A stretch of 64,000 nt of DNA from Cutaneotrichosporon cavernicola (Eukaryota > Basidiomycota > Tremellomycetes > Trichosporonales > Trichosporonaceae), in contig NC_083395.1 of assembly GCF_030864355.1 (NCBI RefSeq), forward strand, positions 744,001 through 808,000, in the 5' to 3' direction. Below the pieces are notes generated by a model. The model was not told the DNA's origin. It made no database searches and worked only from the letters and a program-made list of their open reading frames with translations. The stretch's first letter is position 1. The number at the start of each line of letters is the position of its first letter. The position numbers and the translations under genes were made by a program. This document shows positions 23,413 through 35,600 of the stretch, in pieces.

Positions 23413-23834
23413 CGCGCGTCGGCCGTAATCTCTTCCAGGCTCTCACTTCCTTACTCTGCATTGCATCTCGTCGTCGTTCTTGATTGTGTGACTAGCTTCT
23501 ATTGATCTGGATGTCGCGGCGCAGCCATTGTTCCAGCCTCAACCTCCTAACGCTCTTGCGTACGCGTCAGGTCACTCATAATGCCACTAGCCTAAGCGAG
23601 ACAATGCATAGCCTCGTCAAGAGGCATCCCAAATGATCCATTACAAGCCATTATCTAAGCGTACAGGGCGTACGGCCGCGTGGCGCAGCCCCGCGCCCGA
23701 GTGTATGTCCGGTGTGTAGAGCAGAGTGGGTGCGGTCAGGATGACCACCTGGTATGCTAGGTTAAACTTGGCCCAGCGCAACGCAGGTGTTTCCCTCGCT
23801 CCCGCCAACGCCTCCAACGTACATTCATCGGCGT
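23413..23834. other. Intergenic gap, convergent 3' ends
   Basis: About 420 bp between the COX14-like stop and the stop of the membrane protein gene. Nothing recognisable is seen. Confidence 0.4.
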
Positions 23835-25753
23835 CTAGTGCCGTTCGTAGGCATCCTCGTGCGATTCAGGCGGGCCAGGCTTGGGCATAGCGTCCACCTT
23901 CTCCCTGGCTAACACGCCTGTGTGCTGGTGCACCATGGAGCGCATCTCACCTGGCCCAGGCCGAGGCATGGCGTCGACGGCTTCCTTAGACATGACGCCG
24001 TTGTTGAGGTGCACGAGCGAACGCATTGGCACGCTCTCTGGGTCGGGCGAAGGCCCGCGGGCCAGGTCGGGAGTCGCACCACGCGGCAGCTCCGGAGTAT
24101 CGCGTCCACTGGGCGTCTTGCGACCTGTCGGGGTGCGCCGTCCGTTGCTCAAGTCCTTGAAGCTCATAAGGCGCTTCATCGCACTCGGGCGCGCCTTGGC
24201 GGCCGGCGGGGGAGGGGTAGGCGTGTTGACCGGCGACGCGTTGACCTTGCCGCGCTGGGCATAGACGGCCAACATCTGGTCAGGGCCATAAGCAACTGCC
24301 GGTTGCGAAGGAGACTTGGCAGGGGCCTGAACTGAATGCCGCTGATCGTGCTCATGCTCAAGGGCCTCGACTGCCTCGGCCTCCGGTGCTGCCTCCATGC
24401 GGTATAACACGGCTGCCTCGGTGTCGCGTAATGCGTCCAACGAAGAACGAGTAGCGAATGGGTCAACAGGAGGAGAGCCGCGCTTCGGTGAGTCCTCGAC
24501 AGCCGAGCTGTTGTACGAGTCGGCATGCGAGAGGCCCGAGGGAATGTGCTGGCGGAGGACGTCGAGCGAGGGCCGCGGCTGGTCGGCAAAAGAGATACGC
24601 GACTGGCGCGTCGTGCCGTCGGCCAGGACGATCGAGGAGCGCGTCGGACCATCTCCGTACTCGCCGTGGGCGGGGAACATGGCGCGCATGCCAGCTCCAG
24701 CGCCAGCCATGTTGTCGAGCATTACAGACGACGTGGGACGGCCAGTGCTCGACATGCTAGGGCGTCCAAACGCCATACTCTGCCGGCCGCTAGTCGTCGA
24801 GTAGTGAGTGCTCGGGCGACCAGAGCGAGAAAAGTGGGAGCTCGGGCGACCGTAAGACGAGTTGCGCTCGCCTGGGAGCGCACCCTTCTCCCACTCCATG
24901 TTAGAAGCCTGGCTGAGCGCTTGCGACCAGCGCTGCAGCTTCTTCTTCTCGCGCTGGCGGTAGAAGAAGAACCACACTGCGCCCAGGATACAGATAATGA
25001 CAATTGGAATAATGACAGCGACAGCAATGACTGCCTTGGAGACCTTGTGGCCGTCCGATTGGCTGACGGATTCGAAAACGGTGTCACTTGACGTCGACGG
25101 AGCGCCCGCAGTGAGCGTCATGACGACGCCGTTGCTCGTCGTGAGCGAGAAAAACTTGCTCTTGTCGTATGTGACCTTGAAGTCTGGGCCGCGTGCCCAC
25201 GTTGTGTCCCAGGCCATGCCGCCGTTCTTGAGGAGGTTGACGTACATGGTGGTCGACTCGGTGTTGTTCCACCACGCAGGCATAAGCTGCGCTTCATACT
25301 TGCCGTCCGAGAACGCGATGCCCTGGTACGCCTTGACGAGCTTGTTCGCCTCGGCGATGTAGAGGAACAGGTCGACCTTGTCTGTGCCGACTTTGCACGA
25401 AGTGTCCCAAGTGAAGGTCACTGGCTTGGGGGAGAGCTCGACGTTGTCACTCGCAGTGGGGAAGGTGTAGAGGTTGGGGCAGCCGAGCGCGGCGTCTGGG
25501 ATTAGTGGGGAACGTCAGTCGGTGGAGGGAGGTACGTGGAGGAAGGTGGACCGGGGTCATAGAATGGGACCCAGTCACCACTCCTCGTAGCATCATGACA
25601 CCGCGGCGAACACTGTGGACATCGCATGTACAGTTTCACGCAGAGTCATGCCACACCGCGCGCCCAGGTCTCCAACTCACCTCTTGGCTCGACGTCTGGG
25701 CGGGCAGCGACGAGTGCCCCAGCGGCCGCAAGGCCGAACAGGTGGGCGAGCAT
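23835..25753 (-). CDS. Single-pass membrane protein with signal peptide and Ser-rich cytoplasmic tail
   Basis: Exon 1 (25753-25681) codes a signal peptide, MLAHLFGLAAAGALVAARP; exon 2 (25495-23835) completes a 577-residue protein. The ectodomain of about 150 residues has the look of a small beta-sandwich (PVTFTWDTSC, DLFLYIAEANK, TTMYVNLLKNGG), with one NNTES sequon. A helix (VIAVAVIIPIVIICILGAVW) is followed by a basic stop-transfer patch. The tail repeats GRPS/GRPT and ends in two copies of a unit reading roughly S-x-VHxxxGV-xxxx-VDAMP-x-PGP. The layout recalls fungal plasma-membrane sensors and Kre9/Knh-type domains, but I do not recognise the family. Phosphorylation of the Ser-rich tail is inference. 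Confidence 0.75.
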
Positions 25754-26708
25754 TGTACGAGTTCGATGAGCGTCTGTGAAGTCGGAGGAAGGGGCGGGAA
25801 GGTGGGGACAACAAGTGAAGGGAAGGGGGACGAAAGGGAGGACCGGGGTTGCGACGGCGCTCAGACAGGGACACGAGTGCCACTGAAGAGAGGGTGTGGG
25901 CTGGGGTTCGAGAAGGTGTCAAGAGGTATGCGTATAGTAACGGAGGATGCGAAGAGGGCGAACGGAGGGCGAGGAGACGAAGAGATGAGGAGATTGAAGA
26001 GAAGAATGTGCAGGCAAAAGAGTGAGTGCAGAGAGCGACGGGACGGGGAGGGAGTCGGATCGCGCGCTGGTCCGTGCGCAACGCGAAAGGGCGTATGTGT
26101 GTTTGAAAGAGGAGTGAGATAGGAGATGAAAGGGGCCAAGTCGCGACGACGACAAGAGGTCGGAGAGTCGCGAGATGGGGTTGGCGAAGGGAGATGAGAT
26201 TGAAGGAGGAGGAGGAGGAAGAGGAGGAGGCACTGGAAGAGGAGGAAGGAGAAGACGAGACGAATAGTACCACCAAATGGGAAACCATGCAGGCGGCGCA
26301 GGCCCAGGCGCTGGTGGGCTGCAGGATGGTCAGGATGGTCAGGAAGCTAGTAGGAAGAGGTCGGCCCGCAAAACCTTGAGAGCTTGAGAGCTTGAGAGGG
26401 AATCTCACTCTTCCGTGGTTCAGGGAGATGGCATTGGTTTGGCGTCTTGTTCCGCTTTCCCTGAACGCACTAGCCCGAAAACCCTCATTGCTCTTTGGCC
26501 AACATCCTCGAAAAAGACACACGACCCAAATGACCCAAAGGACCCAATGACCCAAAGACGCGTCAACTATCAGACCCTCTCCCTACATCCTTACCTTCTA
26601 CCCTCTAGTACCCTCAGTGCCAGCGTCCCTATCCGTGCCTCAACTCTACTGTCTTACGATCTTGCAATCGAATGTACATGTGACAGGTCGTGAGTCGTGT
26701 GTCTATGT
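25754..26708. other. Purine-rich upstream region of the membrane protein gene
   Basis: About 955 bp between the membrane protein start and the mannosidase stop. From roughly 25780 to 26270 the plus strand is strongly purine-rich with GGA/AGG runs (especially 26200-26265), so the transcribed minus strand has a long CT-rich tract just upstream of the ATG. The long open frame across it (292 codons on minus) is low complexity and not accepted as a gene. Confidence 0.5.
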
Positions 26709-29478
26709 CTATGCCTCGACAACCCGGATGTTGACCAGGTCATGCTCCCCGACAACCAACCGCCCCTCCCGCCTCTGCGGCTTTGGGACAGTACTGCCCT
26801 CCCTCTGTGCCAATGGTCCCTCGACAACCACTTCGAGCGGAGCAGCGTTGTGGAGAGTGGCGAGGACCATAGCCTCGTCGTGGCCCACAAAGCCGACACG
26901 GAGTCCCTGTAGCTCCGTGAGGACGGATGCCGCCTCATCCGACGCTGTAGGCCGCACATGGCCTCCACCTGCCGTGTTGTCACCCACGAGGAGCATAGAC
27001 GCGCCAGCATGCGCGGCGTTGAGAGCCTTCTCGGCGAAACTGCAGCCACCACGGGCGACAAAGAGAGCGAAAGGCCCCTTGGGTTTCGGGTCCAGCTTCT
27101 TGGCCACGACGGCCGTGCAACCGTTCAATGTGTTCTTTGGCACAACGAGGAGAAGCGGCGCGTCGAGTGCCACGTTGGTGGAGAACGGCGCCTGTTCAGA
27201 GCTGACGGATTCGTCTTCCGCCGGACCCCCCTTTAGCGGGAGGAAGCCCCTCCCAAAGTCGGCCGTCGATGTCTGGAGACGTATGACTGTGTCGTCCTTG
27301 CCGGCATGTCGGACCAGGAGAACAACGTCAAGCGCATCCTCCTTTGGCTTCTCAGGGGGTAGCGATGGGAGATACCCCTCCATCTTAGGATCTGAGATGA
27401 AGACGTGCTGTCCGTACCGCACACGGTGAGGCCCGATGTTGGAAATGTCGTACCCACCCCCGTCAAAGCGCCAGCGGCATCCGAGTCGCAGTCCTTCTAT
27501 ATCTGTGATCATCCAGTCCCCGTCGTCCTGCTGCCACACCTTGACCGCACTCGGCGACGCGTCGTGCGCGGGTAATGGTGCCTCCGGATCTGTGTCGGGG
27601 GGCATGAGCACGAGCTCGAAGGCGAACCGTGGCACCTCGGGAACGGCGCACGTCCCCAGCCCGTCATATGTCCGTCCTTCTTCAACACGCAGGCCTTCCG
27701 TCCCAGGCCCATACACCAAAGCGCGCGCATACTCATAGTCGTCTCGTCCCTCGATGCCGACTGGCAATCCACCCAGCGTCTGCGGCATGTACGGCGGGCA
27801 GTAGAGATCCTCGCGCTTGTGCAGTGCCCGCCGTGCCGCCGTGGGTGGACGTATCAGGTTACGCGGGATGTGCAACTGATGTCCCTCCGTTGTGAAGACA
27901 GTGTTGGTGGGCGGTTCGCTCGGCAGGTCTGCGAAGAGAAGGTAGAGATACTTAAGAGTCTCGGAAAGCAGGAAGCTCTCCATTCGGTCCTCGGTCTCGC
28001 CTGTCTCGACGTTGGCGAGCGTCGCAAAGCCACATGGCGTGATTGTGCGCCGTCTGATATCGTGCAGGACACGCTCACCGACACGCAGGTAGAAGTCGTC
28101 CCGCGTCACGGTGTAGAGATAGTACGTCGATTCGATGAACTCGGGACGCCCTGGCCACCCAGCCCACCCCACAGTACGCTCATCGTGCGCCCACGACTCT
28201 GGAATGCCGCTGTACCGTCGCCAAATGTTCCAGAAGACGAGGTGGTTGCGAATTGCTGATTCAATGTCACCAGCGAGCACCTGTACGCCGGGGAAGAAAG
28301 CTGAGAGCGAGTCAATCACGGACGTCGACGCAGGCCTGAGGCTGCGAATCTGCACGGGTCGATACTGGAGTCAGATGGTGATGAAGGCAACGTGCTCACA
28401 ATAAACCCGTCCTTCGTCCGCACATGGGTCTGAATCGCAGCGTACGCGTCATGGAACACGTCCATGTATGTCGGGTCGTCGAGCATGATCGCGCCCTTTA
28501 GCGCGTACTCGAAGAAGGAGTCAATGCCCGCGTTCGTCCCACTCATCCCGGGCTGCAGCCACTGGCCGTGGTTGACACTGATAGCATTTCCAACCAGGTC
28601 CTCGGCTGTCCGCCGGTTCCAGACCGACATGAACGCTCGGTGTGCTAGGTCCTTGGGTCAGCCAACTCGCGTCCTTATAGCAGCTGGCCTCGCTGCGGTC
28701 GACTGGCTCACCTCGAAGCGTTCATCGCCAGTCAGCCTTGAGAGGAGAGTGAACTCGAGCACCAAACTCCCCGCCCCAGCCGTACAGGTTTCGGAGCTCT
28801 CGCGCGCCTCGATCCCATGCCGCAGGTTAACGCGTGCGTACGGCAGGCCCGTCGGCGTATTAAACGCAGGGAGCAGCCGCGTCCCGAGGTCGAGGGCAAG
28901 TTCGAGCATCCTCGGGGCGTACTTCTTCACGTCGGTCGTCCCCTCTATGCCCAGCGCCGCTGCCTGGGCCTTGGGATCTTCCGGCAGAGCTTCGAGCTTC
29001 TGGTAGGTGCTCAGCAGTGCGCCGAGGGCCCGGATCGTCATCTCAAACACCTGCACTTTCACGTTCTGGTCAAAGCTGATGCGTGATACTCGCTCCACGG
29101 CTGCCGGGTACTCGTCCGGTAGGATCAGAGGAAGCGCGCTGAGCGAGTCGACGAGCGTCATGCTGATGTTGGCGTGGATGTCGTTCACGCCAATGTTGGC
29201 GGGGTTCGGATCGCGGTGTAGTGGGGCGCAGGTGATGGGTCGCAATTCGTCCGCCGGATACGCAAACGACATGTAACCAGTGAAGGCGTGATGGAACATC
29301 TGGGAGTGAGTATGTGTGGTGCAAGGGAGGATGCGATGCAATAGAGTGGCGATGCCACGCCGGCCGTACTTACGTCGCGCACCTCATCGCGCAGTGCGGC
29401 GCGTCGAGACGCGTCCATGGCTGCGGCCCAGGTGGCCGAGACATGGAGGAGGGCATATACCCAGAGGCATATGCGCAT
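26709..29478 (-). CDS. MNL1: EDEM3/Mnl1-type GH47 alpha-mannosidase with PA domain
   Basis: Four exons add to 867 codons (866 residues). The signal peptide is MRICLWVYALLHVSATWAA, then RDEVRDMFHHAF, YPADELRPITC and NDIHANISMTLVDSL open the (alpha/alpha)7 GH47 barrel. Further family blocks are GAGSLVLEFTLLSRLTGDER, NAGIDSFFEYALKGAIM, PEFIESTYYLYTVTRDDFYL, RMESFLLSETLKYLYLL and FTTEGHQLHIP. A protease-associated domain follows with FVARGGCSFAEKALNAAHAG and MLLVGDN. A PA domain after GH47 is the EDEM3/Mnl1 arrangement. These enzymes trim mannose from misfolded glycoproteins in the ER to mark them for degradation. A CACGTG site lies 80 bp upstream of the start. No ER-retention tail is seen at the C-terminus. 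Confidence 0.92.
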
Positions 29479-29746
29479 GGAGAGTGAGATGACAAAGTGC
29501 AAGGTGAGTGCTGCTGCCGTCGGAACAGTGTCGTGGCCCTGGGGCTCCACCGGAAGTCACGTGCTCGCCACAAAACAGGTGGTGTGGTTTGTTAACCCAG
29601 AGTTTAGATTAGCTCTTGTTCAAGCACTCAAACTCGATTCTTATCTACGAGTTATGGCTGTATGGGCATGGAGCAATGAGACGACACGGATACATGTACA
29701 AATAAGTAAGAGAAGATTATGAGAGCCTAAAGATTACGAGCGCAAG

Positions 29747-30177
29747 CTACTCGTTGAACTGGCATGAGTTCCGCCAACGGAAGACCGCCTCAGACTCACG
29801 AGTTCGGCTTCGCATGCTGCCATCACCCGGCGGTACTCGTCCATCGCGGCCTCCACACGCTCTTCCGGCGCGGCATCAAGGCACGTGGCACACTCGACTG
29901 GTGTCAGCTGGCGAACCGAGGGACCTAATGGTGAGGTACCCACGCATCCGTCTCCGCCCTTCACGCGAGCAGATGATATCGCGGAGCTTGCCCGCATCTT
30001 TGGCTTTCGGGATCACGCAATGGGCTGCACACCCGTCTGCGACTCGGAAGATCGGGTGCTGAAGGGGCGCCGGGGCTGGTGTCAGTGAGTCTTTATTGAT
30101 GTGAGCAGCCTTTGCACGGGAGATGCGCACTCACCCGCGGCGACGACGGCGAGGAGGGCGAGGGCAGCGAGCTTCAT
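29747..30177 (-). CDS. Small secreted six-cysteine protein
   Basis: Four short exons give an 87-residue protein: MKLAALALLAVVAA (signal peptide), APAPLQHPIFRVADGCAAHC, then VIPKAKDAGKLRDIIC, SLECATCLDAAPEE and a charged helix ending AACEAELFNE. Cysteines are at 30, 34, 50, 54, 57 and 80, all in the mature part, with spacing C-x3-C-x15-C-x3-C-x2-C-x22-C. All introns have CTGAC-type branch sites near the acceptor except the last, which is weaker. The layout is that of small secreted cysteine-rich proteins of fungi, but it is not the eight-cysteine CFEM or hydrophobin pattern. No function is assigned. It lies 268 bp upstream of the mannosidase gene on the same strand. Confidence 0.6.
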
Positions 30178-31781
30178 TGACGGAGGTCGGGAGAGAGGGT
30201 TGGATTAGGGGAATATGATGAGGCTGGCGAAGGATTGGAAGATGCGGGGATGGCCAGAAGTTGGTGGGGTCAGAGAGTGTGGATGATGTTCTGAGCTGCT
30301 GAAGAGTTGGCAGTGGTGATGCAAGGAACGCTGAATGAGAGAATGAGATAATGAGAGGATGTGAGAATGACCGAGGTGCAGTGGATGACACATAATGTGT
30401 GAGCGGTAGTTGCAGAGGTGATTAAATTGATGGACCGGCTTACAAGATGCCAAGGCCGAGAACTCAATTGTAGGCAACAAACGCCCCCAATTATATGGCC
30501 CTGACGCCCTGGACACTGGCGCTCTCAGAATCTCACCATCTACAGCTCACAGATCATGGCACTGGCATCATTCTATATTCGATTGTATCGTCCGACATAT
30601 CCATGCTACCCATATGCATGCACGATGGCTTGTTCAACTTGGAGGACGATGGGCTGTGCGCGTCGCGCGTCGTGCGCGGAACGTGTGCCTTACCCTGTCC
30701 CCATTTCTGCATTGTCCTGGCTGCCATCTGGTATGCAACTGCTGCAGGGACTCTGCGAACATCAATAACAGCGCTCGAGAGCCCTGTTCCCGGACACCAC
30801 CAGCGCGTTAACTTTGTTACGCAAATACGCGCGTACGCACACCTCGCGATTTTAAATGTGATGTACTGTAGATGGCGCAAGGCGGATGTGTTCGCCTGTT
30901 TTCGCTTCTGCAACCCATTCAGTTATCTGTCCCAGGCACAGTTGATCACCCATCGGTACCTGTACAGCTCATCCACTCATACTTTGGCCCCTGCTCTCCA
31001 TCTCTCATTACGTGCAACATGGCAACAGATAACGTCATACCTGTCATGTTGATAACGCTTCGCAGCGTATGGCCTGTGGAATCTCCGTGTGCCGTACTGC
31101 TCTAGCAAGTGGTAGCACGGTCCACAATCATGACCAAACCCATCTGAGAGTGACTTGAAGGTACAGCACGCGTGCACTGGAAGGGTAGCCGTGTTATCTG
31201 GAAGGTGCGAGTACGACTCGGCTCCGCAAATGCGGCGTGCTGTCCGACCGGACGCGCGACTGTGACTCTGTCACAAGACAGCACCAACGTACTCTCCCTG
31301 AACGTTCGCAATGAGGACCACCCATCATGGTGCTCATCGGACCACAGTGAGTGTGGGAAGAGCTAGTGAGCACTGTGAGGCGACGCCACCAAAGAGAGAG
31401 TGGGGCAGCACTCGCGGGATCAATTTTTGGGAAAGCGGGTTTTTCGATTCTCGTTGCGGAAAATCGCTTTGCCTCTTTCCTGCCATACCCCAGAGAGACA
31501 TAAGAAAGGCCAATAAGGATGTATTAAGGCGGGGATCAAGTAGATAAATCGTAAGGTACTTTTCCAGGGTAACGGCTAAGAAATCCATCGATGGATAGCG
31601 CATGAACAGAGCTTCTGGAGACTTAACAAGGATTCCCTACCACGGCGTTATTCAATAGATGATCTGAAAACCGCCGTCACCTCCATTATATCTGCAAATC
31701 CCACAGCACCCACTGTAAATGCCTCCACCCAAGACTTTATCGCCTCCACTTGTCTCCTCCGCCTCATCGTCCCAACTCACC
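30178..31781. other. 1.6-kb intergenic region
   Basis: Two promoters should lie here, for the six-cysteine protein (left, minus) and the Tim17-like gene (right, plus). Base composition is lower in GC than the coding parts. Several open frames exist (for example 30495-31052 plus) but show no conserved motif, signal peptide or splice continuity. No tRNA or repeat was seen. Confidence 0.4.
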
Positions 31782-32611
31782 ATGGCGGCCACGCAGCCCC
31801 AGCGCCCAACGCGCACCCTCGCCTCAGCCGACTTTCCAATTGACCCCTCCTCCCCGCTCTTTGTAGCCCAGGCCGTCGTTCTCTCGGCCCTCGGGGGCGC
31901 GGGGGCCGGCGGAACCCTGGGCTGGGCGCGCAAACAGAACCCCTTCCAGCTCGGCGTGAACATGGGTATCAACTGCGGCATCGTGTCCCTCTTCTTCTTC
32001 GGTACACGCGAGTACCTCGTCTCTCCCATACTCCTGGGCGTTTGCGCTACCCCAGCACATGCTCGCCGGGCCGAGGAGCTCGAGACCGGTATCACCGAAC
32101 CGCAGAGTATCTCGGACGTACGCATGAACCGGATCTTGGATAGCGCGATTGCGGGCGCTGCGGCTGGCGGCGGATTGAGCACCTTTATTCGTGCGTACTC
32201 TCCTCGCCAACGCTTATGACAGGTGGACCACGTACCCTCATCCCAGCGGCATTCACTGCCGGGCTTCTTGCCACTGTTGGGCAGGGGCTCGTGAATCAGT
32301 CCCGCGTGTGGCGTCTCGAGCTGTTAGCTAAGCGCGCGCGTGAGGGCTTGCCAGAACCCGCACCTGCATTTGAACCCGCCGTGGAAGTGATGGAGAGTTT
32401 TGAGACTCCCGCCAAGCCTGACGGCGAGCGCCGTGGTGACGCGCCCATCACCAGCCGCATGATGGGTGTGCTCTCCCACATCCTTCCTGTCAAGAAGCTC
32501 AGCGATGAGGATTACCTCGCAGGTCTGGAGAAGAAGCGCAACGATGTCGACCGGAGGATAGCGGAGATCGACGCCGAGCAGCTCGCCATGTGGACCAACG
32601 CGCAGAAATAG
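31782..32611 (+). CDS. Tim17/Tim22/Tim23-superfamily-like membrane protein
   Basis: Two exons with a 32-nt intron encode 265 residues from the ATG at 31782, which has a good context (CACCATGG); an in-frame ATG at 31719 is the alternative. Four hydrophobic glycine-rich segments are visible: VAQAVVLSALGGAGAGGTLGW, LGVNMGINCGIVSLFFFGTR, ILDSAIAGAAAGGGLSTF and GPRTLIPAAFTAGLLATVGQ. The FFGTREYLVSP, LDSAIAG-AAGG and RTLIPAAFTAG blocks resemble the Tim17-superfamily repeats. A charged, probably coiled-coil tail follows (YLAGLEKKRNDVDRRIAEID). The protein is likely mitochondrial but does not look like Tim17, Tim22 or Tim23 itself. It is tail-to-tail with DOP1, 41 bp apart. Confidence 0.6.
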
Positions 32612-32652
32612 ATGCATCTAGACTCTATACCCGTCTGTCTGGGGCTGTCACC

Positions 32653-35600
32653 TCAGTTGCTCTCAAAGATCTCGGCATTAAGCCCGTCCTCGATCGCGTC
32701 CCAGTCGACGCCGGCATCATTGTACACCCCCTCGAAGGTGTCGATGCTCGCGCGGCTAAAGAAAGGCTGCAACTGATGCAGCGAGGCGAGGGCACGCACA
32801 CCCGCGAGATGCGGGCGGCGAGGGCGGCCGTCGGAGCTCTCAACTGGGATTGCGTTGTCGGCTTTGGGTATGGTAGCGCTCTCCACAAGGATCTCTGCCA
32901 GACGGTCTACCAGCGCCTCGGGGCTGTAGTGCTCGGGAGGGTATGCTGCATCCGTTGTATCCGTGACGAAGATCCATTGGTGGCTGGGGTTAGCCTGACG
33001 GCAGGATGGCGGAGAGAAGGGAGATTAGGTTTAAAACGCACATCTGGAAGTCCTCAGACTGGATCACGAGAAGCAGATCGAGGAACTTGCACGACGCAAG
33101 CACGAGCGCGAGATCCTCGCTCCCATCAGGCGGCGGCTCGTCCATCGTCGCCTCGAACACACGGAGCTGTTGTCAGTTTCTCTATCATAACAGAACCTTA
33201 CAAGTTCGGCAAGAATCACGGGCCAGAAGTTGGCGAGGTGCTGTGGCGAAATGCGAGTCATGAGCACGCGCAAACACAGATACACTTCCGAGTGCACGCG
33301 TGGCGAGACGACGTTGGTGCGGAGGATCTCGACGAGCTTCTCCTGGATGCTTGGAAGCTGGGCTAAGTGATGGTTGCGTTCGGCCGCGAGGAGCACAAAG
33401 CTCAGGCGTCGTAGATTGAGTGAGCGAGAGGTCGTCTCAGCCTCGCGGTTCGTGAAGATGTTCGCACTGGGCGCCGCGGCAATGCGCCCCAGGAGGTCGG
33501 AGAGGCGCTCCTTGTCGCTATCCATGAGGGCACATACGAGTGGTCGCCATTGCTCCGCCTCCTTGGGAGGCATGCGGAAGAAACGGTTATCGTTGAACGC
33601 GTCGCCAACGGGTGGGCGCCACGATTTAACTGCCGCTGGGATCTTGGTGAGCTCCTGGAGCAGGCAGAGGATGATGTCGTCAACCTTCTGCTGTTTGAAG
33701 GCCGGAGCGATGATGTTTGAGGACACGCTGGCGCACGCCGACGACACGCGGTCCTGGTCCACGAGGAAAGTGCGCAGGTTCCGCAGCACATGGTCCCCGA
33801 TATACAAGTAGATCTGAGATCAGCTACATTGCTTGGGCTTAGTTTACCTTCTGCACGCCCTGCGACGACAGCGCCTTCCCCTCGTTGAGTGTGTGACCGC
33901 GCTGCCACAGTGCGCTGTCGCCCAAGCGCGAGGCGTTCGACAGGACCGCGTCAAGGACCTTGACATACGTCTCCTGCAGGTCACGCCGGAGACGGCGGTC
34001 CTCGAGTGCGCTCGTAGTCGACACGATCTGACCCAGCATCGTGAGGCACCGCAGTACGGGGAAGAGCAGCATCCGCGCTGATGGCGAGTTGGACTGGCCC
34101 AGGATGTCGCGCGCGTACCCGTACTGGGCATTCCACACCTGGATCGCGATCGGACCTTCAAGGCGACTGATGTACGCCTCAAGGAATGCCGGGAGCGCAG
34201 GGTTCGAGCTGCTGTCAGTTTGCCTCGGACTCAACCCGGCTCACCTCTCTATTGAGCCACGCCCCTTGCCGCTCATGTGCTCGCAGATAAGGTCGACGAC
34301 CTTCTGAGCGCTCGGCGCCAGTGTGTCGAGACAGTCGAAAATCGCTGAATCCTCGATGTCGCTCGACTGTACAGCCCACACCTGTACTGAGCTCGCTACG
34401 AGCTCGGATGGCTGCGCTTTGAAGAGCTTCTCCAGTGCCTTGCGCGCACGCGTCCGTGTGCGCGACATGATCTGTATCCTTGAGGCAGTTGTCGCACTCG
34501 GTGGGCCAGACTGCGCTTCCCTCTCGTCGCTCACGGTCCACGTTACCAGCAGACAGTCCATGATATCGTCGAGGTATCGCGCAGCCTCGCATTTCGACTG
34601 TGCGTCAGCTCGTCTGACTTATACCATTGCTCATATGACACCAGATTTGTTATACTCACAGCAGTGTCCTGCGGTGCTTCGACTGAGAATACCGTCGGTA
34701 AGTAACCCAGCAAACCGCCGCCGCCATCATGTTCGCGCCGGTCGCGGTCCTCGCTCCGCCGGCCGCCAGCCCTACCGCCAAGCACTGTGGCCAGTCTTTC
34801 AATAACTCCGATGAGCATGATGGGCTCCGACTCCGTAATAGTGGCAGGAACGTCACCAGCTGTAGATATCGCAAACGTTGTGCGGAGCTTGAGCATGGTC
34901 ATGCGCAGCTGCTCGCAAAAGCAGTCGTTGAGAGCTCTTAATTGCCGTTGGTCATGTTCCAGGTGCGGGATCGTCATCAGCACAAAGTCGACCCAGTGCT
35001 GCAAGATCGGACGGTTACCTGGAGCCGAAACGCCCGCAATGACCATGTGCAGCATGGACTCCTCGAACTCGTGCGCTGCGTTGTCCAGGCTGCTGGGCCG
35101 CTCAGGGAGCGAGAACGTCGAAGAGGAGACGCGGTGACTACGCCGCCGGTCTGTGCCCTGCGACAGAGCTGCGTGGAGGAGATGCAGCATCGTGTTCTGC
35201 AACGTGAGGTGCTTGTGTTGAGTAGCCTCGGAGAGCTTTTCCACGAGGGCGTTCTTCACCTGAGCCTGTGATTTCGTTGACAGGTCCCCACGGGCGACGA
35301 GGAGCTGTAGCAACTCCAGGGAGCCAGACTGTACACGGAGCGTGAGCTGTTCGTTTGGCGCGGATTCTAGTAGCCTGCCGTCAGTTCATCGTTTAAGCCA
35401 TTGGTCTGACCTCGTCAGAAGACCGGTCAGGAGCTCCAGATACGTCGTGGCTTCGGGGAACGTCTCCTCGACTCTGTTGACGAAGAGCGTGTTTGGAGAC
35501 TTGCTTATCTCCATTGACTGGCACGCCTTCCCTAGCCCCTGCCCACCAAAGCGGAAGAGGCTAGTCAGGCTGGTGACAAAGTAGTACATGAGCGACGCGT

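Noticed and set aside
25677..26555. A 292-codon minus-strand open frame rich in Ser, Pro and Leu.
   Set aside because: It is a translation of the CT-rich upstream tract; the real exon 1 of the membrane protein gene, with signal peptide, is in another frame at 25753-25681.
30495..31052. A 185-codon open frame in the 1.6-kb gap.
   Set aside because: No signal peptide, membrane segment or family motif is present, and the flanks show no splice-linked continuation.
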